This document shows positions 7,857 to 15,829 of a DNA stretch of 64,000 bases, in pieces. Source of the stretch: Nesterenkonia aurantiaca (GTDB taxonomy: Bacteria > Actinomycetota > Actinomycetes > Actinomycetales > Micrococcaceae). Location: the NCBI RefSeq assembly GCF_004364585.1, contig NZ_SOAN01000009.1, forward strand, positions 1 to 64,000. The letters run 5' to 3'. The stretch's first letter is position 1. The number at the start of each line of letters is the position of its first letter. The notes below the pieces were generated by a model. That model was not told the origin of the DNA. It made no database searches and saw only the letters and a program-made list of their open reading frames with translations. The position numbers were made by a program, and so were the translations under genes.

Positions 7857-9786
7857 TGACCGCGACCAGCTCGTCGAGGAATCCGCCGAAGTCGGTGCCT
7901 CGGCGCAGGATCCGCTGCAGCGAGTCGCGTTCGCTGAGCACCTCGACGAGCTGTTCGAAGACGGTCTGGAACGCATCGCGCTCGGACTCGGAGAACGCCG
8001 CCAGGGCCACGACCTGGATCCGTCCTTCGCCCCAGCGGATCGAGCCCTCGGCGATCCCGATGGAGAGCGCGGTGCGCCGAGCGGTCATGGTCAGCGCGTG
8101 GGGGACCGCGAGCGATTCGGTGAAGGCGGTGGAGGAGAGGCGTTCGCGCTCGATGGTGCCGCGCACATAGTCCTCGTCGATGATGCCCTGCGCGAGCAGC
8201 GGGGCGCTGAGCTGGCGGATCGCGTCCTCTTCATCCTTGGCCTTCAGCGGGCGGATGAAGGCGTCGGGGCTGAAATATCGCTCAAGCTCTCCGCGCAGCC
8301 GGGTGAGCCGCCGGGTGCGGCGCCGCTTCGAGGCCACCGCGGCGATGCGCTGGATATCCGCGTCGGTGATGAACGGGGCCAGCTGCACGGTGCGCTCATC
8401 GGGCACCGGCGGTTCGATCGTGGTCAGCACCAGATCGGTGTCCATTCCGGCCCAGTCTGGATCGGTCCGGGTCTCCACCGCGGTGACCTCGATGCCCGGA
8501 CCGAGGGATTCATCGAGCCGCGAGCGCAGCAGGTCATGCAGCTCGTAGTAGCCGGGACACACGATGGTCGCGGTCAGCGCGGCCTCGGTGCGGCGGCTGC
8601 GCTCCAGCCGGCCGCCCACATGCATGGCGATATAGGCGATCTCATCCTCGCGGATCAGCACGTCCAGCTGTTCTGACACATCGCTGGCGATGGAGACCGC
8701 GACCTGGAAGATCATCGGATAGGTGGACTTCAGCGACTTGGTCAGCGGATTGCGGGAGAACGCCTGCTCCCGTGCCCGGTGGACCAGGTTCTGCACGTGC
8801 AGGCTCAGCCGACGGATGAAGTCCTCGTGAGCGATGTCCACCAGATACTCCTCCGCGGCGTGGCCCACGGCGCGGATCACCGCCCGTTCCACCTCGGCGT
8901 CCAGCGGCACCTCGGTGCCGGCGCTGCCGTCCGAGGCGACCACCCGGGTCAGCACCAACGAGGCCAGATGCTGCAGGTCGCCCTGCCCCAGACTCACTCC
9001 GAAATGCGCCGAGGCCAGCTTCCCGACGACGCCGGCCAGCCGCTCCTGCTGGGCGCTGGGCTCGAGGTGGGTGCCCGCCAAGGGGTGGCCGTGACTGACA
9101 CGATCTGCTGCGATCGCCACATGCAGAACCACGTCCGTGGAGGCGAACTCGTTGACGTAGTAACCCTGCTCGGCCAGCTGCGTCGCCAGCTCGCGCTTGA
9201 ACGGACCGAAGGCCTCCGCCTCCAGCGACCCCAGCCCTGCCGCGCGGCGCAGGCCCTCGCCGTCGAAGGAACCGTGCTCCATCTCCTCGTGCGCGAGCTT
9301 CGAGACCAGCCGGCGCCGGGCCAGCTCATCGCCGACCAGCAGCGCACGCGAGCCTGAGCGTTGGACGGTGTTGCCGGTGCCCACGAGCAGCTCGCGGACC
9401 CGCACCAGATCGGCCTCCACTGTGGCCACGGAGACGTAGAGCCGTTCGGCAGTGCGGCGCAGATCGACCCCGTTCTGCGCCTCGAGCAGCTCGCGCACCA
9501 AGCCGTGGAGCCGGTCCCGGGTCGATGCGCGACCGGAGTCGCTGCGCAGCGCCGCAAGCGCGGCCCGGTCCGCTCGGTATCCCGCGGGCCCGGATTCGAT
9601 CGGAGCCGTCTGTGAATCCGCCGCAGGGGCGCCAGCGGGGGCGCGTGCATTGAGCTGCGCGATATAGGACCGGACGCTGCGCGGGGTGACGCCGAGCAGG
9701 TCAGCCAGCGAGCCGGCGGTGATCCACCCGGGCTCACGCAGGAGCAGATTGATCAGCTGCTCCTGGCGCTTGCTCATCCGGTCCAC
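7846..9786 (-). CDS. mtlR: PRD-containing PTS-regulated transcription factor (MtlR-type)
   Basis: A 646-residue activator. HTH_11/DeoR-like HTH at about residues 5-50 (ITAGSLADLLGVTPRSVRSYI), Mga-like second HTH near 85-130 (RTAERLYVSVATVEADLVRV), PRD1 about 170-270 with His in VLHVAIAADRVSHGHPL, PRD2 about 285-390 with His in YIAMHVGGRLERSR, an EIIB-like domain with Cys in TIVCPGYYELHDLL, and an EIIA domain with the phospho-His in SLAVPHAL. This is the multidomain layout of MtlR, whose activity is set by phosphorylation from HPr and the mannitol EII. It faces the PTS operon across 130 bases containing a perfect inverted repeat. Start is taken as GTG, 7 bases after GGTAAGG; TTG at 9792 and ATG at 9777 are alternatives. 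Confidence 0.88.
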   Translation of the reverse strand: MDRMSKRQEQLINLLLREPGWITAGSLADLLGVTPRSVRSYIAQLNARAPAGAPAADSQTAPIESGPAGYRADRAALAALRSDSGRASTRDRLHGLVRELLEAQNGVDLRRTAERLYVSVATVEADLVRVRELLVGTGNTVQRSGSRALLVGDELARRRLVSKLAHEEMEHGSFDGEGLRRAAGLGSLEAEAFGPFKRELATQLAEQGYYVNEFASTDVVLHVAIAADRVSHGHPLAGTHLEPSAQQERLAGVVGKLASAHFGVSLGQGDLQHLASLVLTRVVASDGSAGTEVPLDAEVERAVIRAVGHAAEEYLVDIAHEDFIRRLSLHVQNLVHRAREQAFSRNPLTKSLKSTYPMIFQVAVSIASDVSEQLDVLIREDEIAYIAMHVGGRLERSRRTEAALTATIVCPGYYELHDLLRSRLDESLGPGIEVTAVETRTDPDWAGMDTDLVLTTIEPPVPDERTVQLAPFITDADIQRIAAVASKRRRTRRLTRLRGELERYFSPDAFIRPLKAKDEEDAIRQLSAPLLAQGIIDEDYVRGTIERERLSSTAFTESLAVPHALTMTARRTALSIGIAEGSIRWGEGRIQVVALAAFSESERDAFQTVFEQLVEVLSERDSLQRILRRGTDFGGFLDELVAVIDG

Positions 9787-9863
9787 GCTCAAACCTTACC
9801 GGGCGGCCATCTCGAGGCACCGGTTTTTCCTCCCCAGCGGAAAGAACTCTCAGCCCCAGACCG

Positions 9864-9889
9864 GTGCAGTGTGCCCTGAATCACTGCAC
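9864..9889. promoter_or_regulatory. Perfect inverted repeat in the mtlR/PTS divergent promoter
   Basis: Arms GTGCAGTG and CACTGCAC separated by 10 bases, 28 bases before the EIIB start. As the only strong dyad in the divergent region it is a candidate operator for the MtlR-type activator. An RNA antiterminator role is less likely because regulators with EIIA/EIIB domains bind DNA. Confidence 0.5.
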
Positions 9890-9916
9890 AATCGATGAGG
9901 AAGGAGAGTGTGATCA

Positions 9917-10264
9917 ATGGAGATCCTGGTGGTCTGCGGTGCTGGTGCGTCCAGCACCTTCGTGGCGCAGCGCCTGAAGCTGGCGATGCGCCGCTCCGGC
10001 GTCCCCTACGCGGTGCGCGCCGGGAATCAGGCCTCCCTGCTCCATGATCTCGACTCCGCTGATCTGATCCTGCTCGGCCCGCACCTCGCGGACTCGTTGG
10101 AGGACATCCGAGGACTCACCGCGCCGGCAGGCACCGTGGTGAGGCTCCTTCCTGAAGACATCTACACCGACCTCGAGGGCACCAGCGCTCTGGCGCTGAT
10201 CCTCGAGGTCTTCCCCATGCCCGACGCGGCTGCCGCCGCATCAACCCGAAAGGGACTCTCATGA
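9917..10264 (+). CDS. Stand-alone PTS EIIB subunit (lactose/cellobiose-type fold)
   Basis: A 115-residue single-domain EIIB. The phosphocysteine loop is at the N-terminus: MEILVVCGAGASSTFVAQRL, with Cys7 as acceptor and Ser/Thr residues in the P-loop. Further features are LDSADLILLGPHLA and a final helix. Size and loop match free-standing type-3 EIIB proteins (cellobiose/chitobiose) rather than a mannitol EIIB, which is already present inside the EIICBA downstream. No matching EIIC or EIIA is seen in the window. It is the first gene of the operon, with AGGAAGGAGAG 8 bases before ATG, and overlaps the HPr gene (ATGA). Its role may be regulatory, for example passing phosphate to or from the PRD regulator. 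Confidence 0.8.
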   Translation: MEILVVCGAGASSTFVAQRLKLAMRRSGVPYAVRAGNQASLLHDLDSADLILLGPHLADSLEDIRGLTAPAGTVVRLLPEDIYTDLEGTSALALILEVFPMPDAAAAASTRKGLS

Positions 10265-10533
10265 GCTCCACTCGCACTGTCACCGTCGCCTCCTCCCAGG
10301 GACTGCACGCTCGTCCGGCCAAGCTGTTCGTCGAGGCCGCCCAGGCCTCCGGCGCCCAGGTGACGATCGCCAAGGGCGAGAAGTCCGTGAACGCGGCCAG
10401 CATCCTCGGCGTGCTCTCGCTGGGCGTGGAGCGCAATGACCAGGTGCTGCTCACCGCCGAGGGCGAGAACGAGGAGCAGACCCTGGACAGCCTGGAGCAG
10501 TTCCTCACCACCGACCACGACGAGGCCTCCTGA
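10261..10533 (+). CDS. ptsH: HPr phosphocarrier protein
   Basis: A 90-residue HPr. The active-site His16 sits in GLHARPA, and the regulatory serine equivalent to Ser46 is Ser47 in NAASILGVLSLG, so in principle it could be a target of HPr kinase (no such kinase is seen here). It passes phosphate from enzyme I to EIIA domains. It overlaps the EIIB gene by 4 bases at its start and enzyme I by one base at its end (TGATG), so the three proteins are translationally coupled. Finding it inside a mannitol locus means this locus can supply its own phosphocarrier. Confidence 0.95.
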   Translation: MSSTRTVTVASSQGLHARPAKLFVEAAQASGAQVTIAKGEKSVNAASILGVLSLGVERNDQVLLTAEGENEEQTLDSLEQFLTTDHDEAS

Positions 10534-12191
10534 TGCCGGAGCTCTCCGGAATCGGCGTTGGAAGGGGCATCGCCGCGGGGCCCGTGGCCCGGATGTCCCC
10601 TCCTCCGCCAGCACCTGCCGATGAAGCCTCCGCGCTCAGCACCGAGGCTGAGACGCAGCGTGTGCAGGTGGCGGTCGCCGAGGTGGCCGCCGAGCTCGAA
10701 GCCCGCGGTCGCACCGCCGGTGGCATGGCACGCGATGTGCTCGAGGCCCAGGCCATGATGGCCCAGGACCCCACACTGCATGACGCGGTCGCGACCCGGC
10801 TGCAGGCGGGCAAGACCGGCGAGTACGCCGTGCACGAGGCCTTCGCCGAGTTCCGCGCCACGCTCGAGGAGCTCGGCGGCTATCTCGGCGAGCGCGCCTC
10901 AGACCTCTCCGACGTCTCCCAGCGAGTGATCGCCAGCCTGCGCGGGCTCCCCGCCCCCGGCGTGCCAGACCCCGGCCACCCGTTCATCCTGGTGGCCGAG
11001 GACCTGGCCCCGGCGGACACCGCGCTGCTGAACCTGGACCAGGTCCAGGCCCTGGTGACCATCCAGGGCGGTCCCACCTCGCACACCGCGATCCTGGCGC
11101 GCGAGAAGTCCATCACCGCCATCGTCGGTGTCGCCGAGGCCGGGAGCCTCACCGAGGGCCAGCAGGTGATCGTCGACGCCGAATCAGGCACCGTGATCAC
11201 CGATCCCACCCAGGATCAGCTCGACGAGGCCCAGGCCCGCCGCGCGGCACATGCGGCACAGGCCGCGGCGCCGATCACCCCCGGCGCCCTGGCAGATGGC
11301 ACCGCGGTGCCGCTGCTGGCGAACCTCGGTTCCGCCAAGAGCACCGAGAAGGCCGTGGCGCTGGGCGCCGAAGGCGTGGGGCTCTTCCGGACCGAGTTCC
11401 TGTTCCTCAGCGCCGACGAGGCGCCCTCGGTGGAAGAGCAGCGCGAGGCCTACCAGTCGGTGCTCGAGGCCTTCCCGGGCCAGAAGGTCGTGGTCCGAGC
11501 CCTCGACGCCGGTGCTGACAAGCCGCTGAGCTTCCTCAACGACGCACCTGAGGAGAACCCGGCACTGGGCCTGCGCGGACTGCGCGCACTGATGGCCAAT
11601 GAGCAGATCCTTCGCGACCAGCTCACGGCCCTGGCCCAGGCCCAGGAGAACACCGAGGCCGATGTCTGGGTGATGGCTCCGATGGTCTCCACCGTGGAGG
11701 AGGCCGAGGCGTTCACCGCCCTGGCCAAGGAGCACGGTCTGGCCACCGCAGGGGTCATGGTGGAGGTTCCCTCCATCGCGCTGATGGCCGATGAGCTGCT
11801 CTCGCGCACCGACTTCGCCTCGATCGGCACCAACGACCTGACCCAGTACACGATGGCGGCCGACCGGCTGCTCGGTTCCGTGGCGTCTCTGCAGGATCCC
11901 TGGCACCCCGCGGTGCTGCGGCTCATCCGCCAGGTCGGCGCGGCGGGAATCGCCTCGGAGAAGCCGGTCGGAGTCTGTGGCGAGGCCGCCGCGGACCCGC
12001 TGCTCGCCGTCGTCCTGGTCGGGCTCGGCGTGAACACGCTCTCCATGTCTCCGGCCGCGCTCGCCGAGGTGCGCGCCGAGCTGAAGCTGCACACCTTGGA
12101 GCAGGCGCGCAGCATCGCAGCCGCCGCGCTGACCGCCGCCACCGCTGCGCAGGCACGGGAAGCCGCGCAGGGGGCGGCGCAGAAGTCCTGA
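10533..12191 (+). CDS. ptsP: PTS enzyme I (phosphoenolpyruvate-protein phosphotransferase)
   Basis: A 552-residue cytoplasmic enzyme that takes phosphate from phosphoenolpyruvate and gives it to HPr. The N-terminal HPr-binding/phospho-His half has the swivelling-domain motif GGPTSHTAILAR with His184. The C-terminal PEP-binding TIM barrel has GVGLFRTEFLFL, the Arg-containing RALDAGADKPL, GLRGLRALM, DFASIGTNDLTQYTMAADR, and the catalytic Cys482 in GVCGEAAADP. Length is slightly short of the usual 570-575 residues, with an Ala-rich tail. It starts within the HPr stop codon. Sits upstream of mtlA with a 96-base gap that could hold a secondary promoter. Confidence 0.95.
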   Translation: MPELSGIGVGRGIAAGPVARMSPPPPAPADEASALSTEAETQRVQVAVAEVAAELEARGRTAGGMARDVLEAQAMMAQDPTLHDAVATRLQAGKTGEYAVHEAFAEFRATLEELGGYLGERASDLSDVSQRVIASLRGLPAPGVPDPGHPFILVAEDLAPADTALLNLDQVQALVTIQGGPTSHTAILAREKSITAIVGVAEAGSLTEGQQVIVDAESGTVITDPTQDQLDEAQARRAAHAAQAAAPITPGALADGTAVPLLANLGSAKSTEKAVALGAEGVGLFRTEFLFLSADEAPSVEEQREAYQSVLEAFPGQKVVVRALDAGADKPLSFLNDAPEENPALGLRGLRALMANEQILRDQLTALAQAQENTEADVWVMAPMVSTVEEAEAFTALAKEHGLATAGVMVEVPSIALMADELLSRTDFASIGTNDLTQYTMAADRLLGSVASLQDPWHPAVLRLIRQVGAAGIASEKPVGVCGEAAADPLLAVVLVGLGVNTLSMSPAALAEVRAELKLHTLEQARSIAAAALTAATAAQAREAAQGAAQKS

Positions 12192-12287
12192 ACCACCCGC
12201 TGAATCACTCCTATCTGGTCCCTCAGCAGAGGGGCCACCACCTTGGACGCACCACAAGGGGCGTCACCATAAGAAAGAGGCTCCGTC

Positions 12288-14318
12288 ATGACAACGGTGT
12301 CAGCTGAGACGAAGGATCGGGGCGGCGCACGTGTGGCCGTCCAGCGATTCGGCTCATTCCTATCGGGCATGATCATGCCCAACATCCCGGCGCTGATCGC
12401 CTGGGGCATCATCACCGCGCTGTTCATCGACGTCGGTCCGTTCCCGAACGAGGGTCTGGCCATGATCGTCGGACCGATGATCCACTACCTGCTGCCGATC
12501 CTGATCGCCATGCAGGGCGGACGGATGATCTACGAGACCCGCGGCGCCGTGGTCGGCGCGATCGCCACCATGGGTGTCATCGCCGGCTCCGACTTCATCG
12601 TCGCGCAGTTCAACGCCGGCCTCGCGGAAGGCGCTGACGAACTGGGTGAGGTGCACATGTTCATCGGAGCGATGATCATGGGCCCACTGGGCGCCTACGC
12701 GATCAAGGCACTCGACGCCCTCTGGGAGGGCAAGATCAAATCCGGCTTCGAGATGCTGGTCAACATGTTCTCCGCCGGCATCGGCGGATTCCTGCTCGCG
12801 CTCGCTGGCTTCTACTGGCTCGCCCCGGTGATCAATGCGTTCATGGAGGTCATGGGCAACGCGGTGCGGTGGCTCATCGAGACGAACCTGCTGCCGCTGA
12901 CCTCGGTCATCATCGAACCGGCTAAGGTCTTCTTCCTGAACAACGCCATCAACCACGGCGTACTGACCCCGCTGGGCATCGCCGATGCCGCCGAGAACGG
13001 CAAGTCGATCCTGTTCCTGCTCGAGGCGAACCCCGGTCCAGGCCTGGGTGTGCTGCTGGCCTTCACGGTCTTCGGCACCGGCGTCGCGCGGGCCACGGCT
13101 CCGGGCGCGATCCTGATCCAGTTCCTCGGCGGCATCCACGAGGTCTACTTCCCCTACGTGCTGATGAAGCCCGCGCTGCTGCTGGCAGTCGTCGCGGGCG
13201 GCGCCACCGGCGTGGGTACCAACATGGTCTTCGACGCTGGCCTGCGCGCCCCGGCTGCGCCAGGTTCCATCTTCGCGGTGCTGCTGCAGACGGCATCGGA
13301 CTCCTACGTGGGTGTCATCCTCTCCGTGATCCTCTCCGCAGGTGTGACCTTCGCCGTCGCCTCGGCGATCCTGCTCTCCAGTCGCAAGCGCGACCTCGAG
13401 ATGGCTGTGGACAGCTTCTCCGCCGCGGTGGCCAAGACCGAGGCCAATAAGGGCAAGTCCTCCTCGCATCTGGCGAACCTCTCCGCTGCGACTCAGGTCC
13501 CGGCGCAGAAGATCACCAACGTGATCTTCGCCTGCGACGCCGGAATGGGCTCCTCCGCCATGGGCGCCTCGGTGCTGCGCAAGAAGATCATCGGCGCTGG
13601 CATCGAGGGCGTCACGGTCACCAACAAGGCCGTCGCCTCGCTGCCGGGCAACGCTGACCTGGTCATCACCCAGCAGCAGCTCACAGATCGAGCACGAGCC
13701 AAGGAGCCTCAAGCGGTGCACGTCTCCGTGGACAGCTTCATGAACGCCCCGGAGTACGACGACGTCGTCACGCTGATCCGCGAGAGCGAGGCGAAGGCCT
13801 CAGGGTCCGACGCCGATGACACCGCGGACTCAGGCGAGTCCTCCGCCGGGGGCGTCGCCACGGACACCCGGGTGCGCAGCGAGGCACAGATCCTCACCCG
13901 CTCACAGGTCCGGATCCACTCCGGCTCCGCCAGCCAGGACGAGGCGCTCACCGAAGCCGCCGAGATCCTCGGCGCGGCCGGCGCGGTCACCGGGGAGTAC
14001 CTCTCGGCCATGAAGGAGCGCGAGGCCACGGTCTCCACCTACATGGGCAACGAGCTGGCCATCCCGCACGGCACCAACGACGCGAAGTCAGCGATTCTGG
14101 CCTCGGCCCTGTCGGTGACCCGCTACGACGGCGGCGTGGACTGGTCCGGGGAGAAGGTCACCTTCGTGATCGGCATCGCCGGGGTCGGCGACGAGCACCT
14201 GGAGATCCTCTCCAGGATCGCGGAGCTCTTCTCCGACGACGCCGAGGTCGCCAAGCTCAAGCGGGCTTCCTCCGAGGAGGAGCTGCTGGAGCTGCTCTCG
14301 GCGGTCAACGCGAGCTGA
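12288..14318 (+). CDS. mtlA: Mannitol-specific PTS EIICBA permease
   Basis: A 676-residue fused transporter-kinase that imports mannitol as mannitol-1-phosphate. EIIC spans about residues 15-375 with the classic MtlA segments SFLSGMIMPNIPALIAWGIITALF, GRMIYETRGAVVGAIATMGVI and a GGIHEVYFPYVL loop. EIIB is about 405-505 with phosphocysteine Cys416 in IFACDAGMGSSAMG. An acidic Ser/Gly linker (about 505-530) precedes EIIA (about 535-676) with phospho-His594 in ELAIPHGTNDA. AAAGAGG lies 8 bases before the ATG. Completeness of all three domains means no separate EIIA or EIIB is needed for mannitol, which makes the extra EIIB upstream noteworthy. Confidence 0.96.
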   Translation: MTTVSAETKDRGGARVAVQRFGSFLSGMIMPNIPALIAWGIITALFIDVGPFPNEGLAMIVGPMIHYLLPILIAMQGGRMIYETRGAVVGAIATMGVIAGSDFIVAQFNAGLAEGADELGEVHMFIGAMIMGPLGAYAIKALDALWEGKIKSGFEMLVNMFSAGIGGFLLALAGFYWLAPVINAFMEVMGNAVRWLIETNLLPLTSVIIEPAKVFFLNNAINHGVLTPLGIADAAENGKSILFLLEANPGPGLGVLLAFTVFGTGVARATAPGAILIQFLGGIHEVYFPYVLMKPALLLAVVAGGATGVGTNMVFDAGLRAPAAPGSIFAVLLQTASDSYVGVILSVILSAGVTFAVASAILLSSRKRDLEMAVDSFSAAVAKTEANKGKSSSHLANLSAATQVPAQKITNVIFACDAGMGSSAMGASVLRKKIIGAGIEGVTVTNKAVASLPGNADLVITQQQLTDRARAKEPQAVHVSVDSFMNAPEYDDVVTLIRESEAKASGSDADDTADSGESSAGGVATDTRVRSEAQILTRSQVRIHSGSASQDEALTEAAEILGAAGAVTGEYLSAMKEREATVSTYMGNELAIPHGTNDAKSAILASALSVTRYDGGVDWSGEKVTFVIGIAGVGDEHLEILSRIAELFSDDAEVAKLKRASSEEELLELLSAVNAS

Positions 14319-14355
14319 GGCCGTTGACACAGGTGCCTGCGAGCACCAGCTGAGC

Positions 14356-14401
14356 CGAAGGGGTGCGTCACGCCGGGTCACCCGGGGGCGCACCCCCTTC
14401 G
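14356..14401 (+). terminator. Hairpin between mtlA and mtlD
   Basis: Arms CGAAGGGGTGCG and CGCACCCCCTTCG with one bulged base, loop about 21 bases containing a small CGGGTCACCCG-type pairing. It lies 37 bases after mtlA and 50 before mtlD, so it may attenuate or process the operon transcript and lower mtlD expression relative to mtlA. Confidence 0.5.
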
Positions 14402-14450
14402 CATCTGTACACACGACATGAATCTGAGCACTCAATCTTCGGGAGTCAAC

Positions 14451-15593
14451 ATGCTGGCAGTCCATTTCGGCGCTGGAAACATCGGTCGAGGCTTCGTAGG
14501 TACCCTGCTGCACGAGGGAGGCTACGAGGTGGTCTTCTCCGACGTCGCCGCACCCCTGGTGGACGCGCTCACGGCCGCGGGCAGCTACACCGTCCATGAG
14601 GTCGGAGCCGGAGGCGTGGACCGGGAGGTCACGAACTTCCGGGCCATCAACAGCGCGGAGAACCCCCAGGCGGTGGCCGCCGAGGTGGCCTCGGCTGATG
14701 TGGTCACCACCGCGGTGGGCCCTGCGATCTTGAAGTTCATCGCCCCGCATATCCTCGCCGGGCTGCTGCAGCGTCCCGCCGAGGCCAAGCCGCTGCAGGT
14801 GATGGCCTGTGAGAACGCGCTGGGCGCCACCGATACCCTGCGCGGGCACGTGCAGGAGCTCGCCGGGGACCAGTGGGAGCAGCTCTCCGCCCGGGCGGTC
14901 TTCGCCAACACCGCGGTGGACCGGATCGTCCCAGGACAGCCCGCCGCCGGGGGAGTCGACGTCACCGTGGAGCCGTTCTATGAATGGGCCATCGAGGCCG
15001 GTCCCTTCGGTGCCGACCGGCCCAACATCCCGGGAGCTCACTTCGTGGAGCACCTCGGGCCCTATATCGAGCGCAAGCTCTTCACCGTGAACACCGGGCA
15101 TGCCGCCGCGGCGTACCTGGGCTTCCGTGCGGGGCGCAGCAAGATCGCCGAGGCGCTGGCCGATGAGACCGTCCTCGCCGGAGTCCGGGCGGCTCTGGAG
15201 GAGACCTCGGCACTGCTGGTGGCCAAGCACGGCTTCGCGGCCGAGGAGATGGCGGCCTACCGTGAGACCATCCTGGAGCGCTTCCGCAATCCGGAGCTGC
15301 CCGACACCGTGGACCGGGTGGGCCGGCAGCCGCTGCGCAAGCTCTCCCGGAACGAACGGCTCGTCGGTCCTGCGGCGGAGGCCGAGGAACGCGGTCTGAG
15401 CGTGGCGGGGCTGCTCGCCGTCGTGGAGGCCGCACTGTACTTCGAGTCCGCTGCCGATGAGCAGACCCAGCAGCTGCAGAAGCTGCTGACCGAGCTCGAC
15501 TCCGACGCACTGACCACCGAGGTCACCGGGCTGCGGTCGGAGGATCCGCTCTACAGCAGGGTCCGCGAGCTGGTCGCCGCGCGGCAGCGCTAG
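14451..15593 (+). CDS. mtlD: Mannitol-1-phosphate 5-dehydrogenase
   Basis: A 380-residue NAD-dependent enzyme that oxidises mannitol-1-phosphate to fructose-6-phosphate. The start MLAVHFGAGNIGRGFVG gives the Rossmann motif of polyol-specific long-chain dehydrogenases. Other family features are ENALGATDTL, FANTAVDRIVP, the catalytic-region NTGHAAAAYLGF, and the C-terminal SLAGLLA-like helix. ATG at 14451 was chosen because GGGAG lies 8 bases before it and the protein then starts as in the family; an earlier ATG (14418) adds 11 residues and has no site. Last gene of the mannitol locus, closing the route from external mannitol to glycolysis. Confidence 0.95.
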   Translation: MLAVHFGAGNIGRGFVGTLLHEGGYEVVFSDVAAPLVDALTAAGSYTVHEVGAGGVDREVTNFRAINSAENPQAVAAEVASADVVTTAVGPAILKFIAPHILAGLLQRPAEAKPLQVMACENALGATDTLRGHVQELAGDQWEQLSARAVFANTAVDRIVPGQPAAGGVDVTVEPFYEWAIEAGPFGADRPNIPGAHFVEHLGPYIERKLFTVNTGHAAAAYLGFRAGRSKIAEALADETVLAGVRAALEETSALLVAKHGFAAEEMAAYRETILERFRNPELPDTVDRVGRQPLRKLSRNERLVGPAAEAEERGLSVAGLLAVVEAALYFESAADEQTQQLQKLLTELDSDALTTEVTGLRSEDPLYSRVRELVAARQR

Positions 15594-15700
15594 CGGCGGG
15601 GCCGCGCGGCGCGTCCTACTCCGGCTCGGACTCCGGCGTCCTTTCCCGCAGCGTCTCCCGCGGCCTCTCCGAACCCTCTCCCGCGGCTGTCGCATCCCTA

Positions 15701-15746
15701 TGCCATGTCCCATCGCTTTGGACGGAAATAGCGATGGGACATGGCA
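15701..15746. terminator. 17-bp perfect hairpin between mtlD and accBC
   Basis: Two perfect 17-base arms (TGCCATGTCCCATCGCT and its complement) around a 12-base loop. It lies 107 bases after mtlD and 83 bases beyond the end of the convergent acc gene. There is no T-run on either side, so it is not a textbook terminator. The rest of this 236-base gap is GC-rich simple sequence (GGACGGATCGCGGGCG-like words) without a gene. Confidence 0.6.
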
Positions 15747-15829
15747 AAGACATGGGACGGATCGCGGGGCGGGACGGATCGCGGGCGCGGTACGGGCGCG
15801 GGGGCGGTTCGGACGGGCGCGGGGGAGGC

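Noticed and set aside
9864-9889. RNA antiterminator (RAT) for a BglG-type protein
   Set aside because: The regulator has HTH domains and EIIA/EIIB parts, as in DNA-binding MtlR, and no terminator overlaps the dyad.
12360-15713. Long minus-strand frames over mtlA and mtlD
   Set aside because: They shadow well-recognised enzymes and have no start signals or family.
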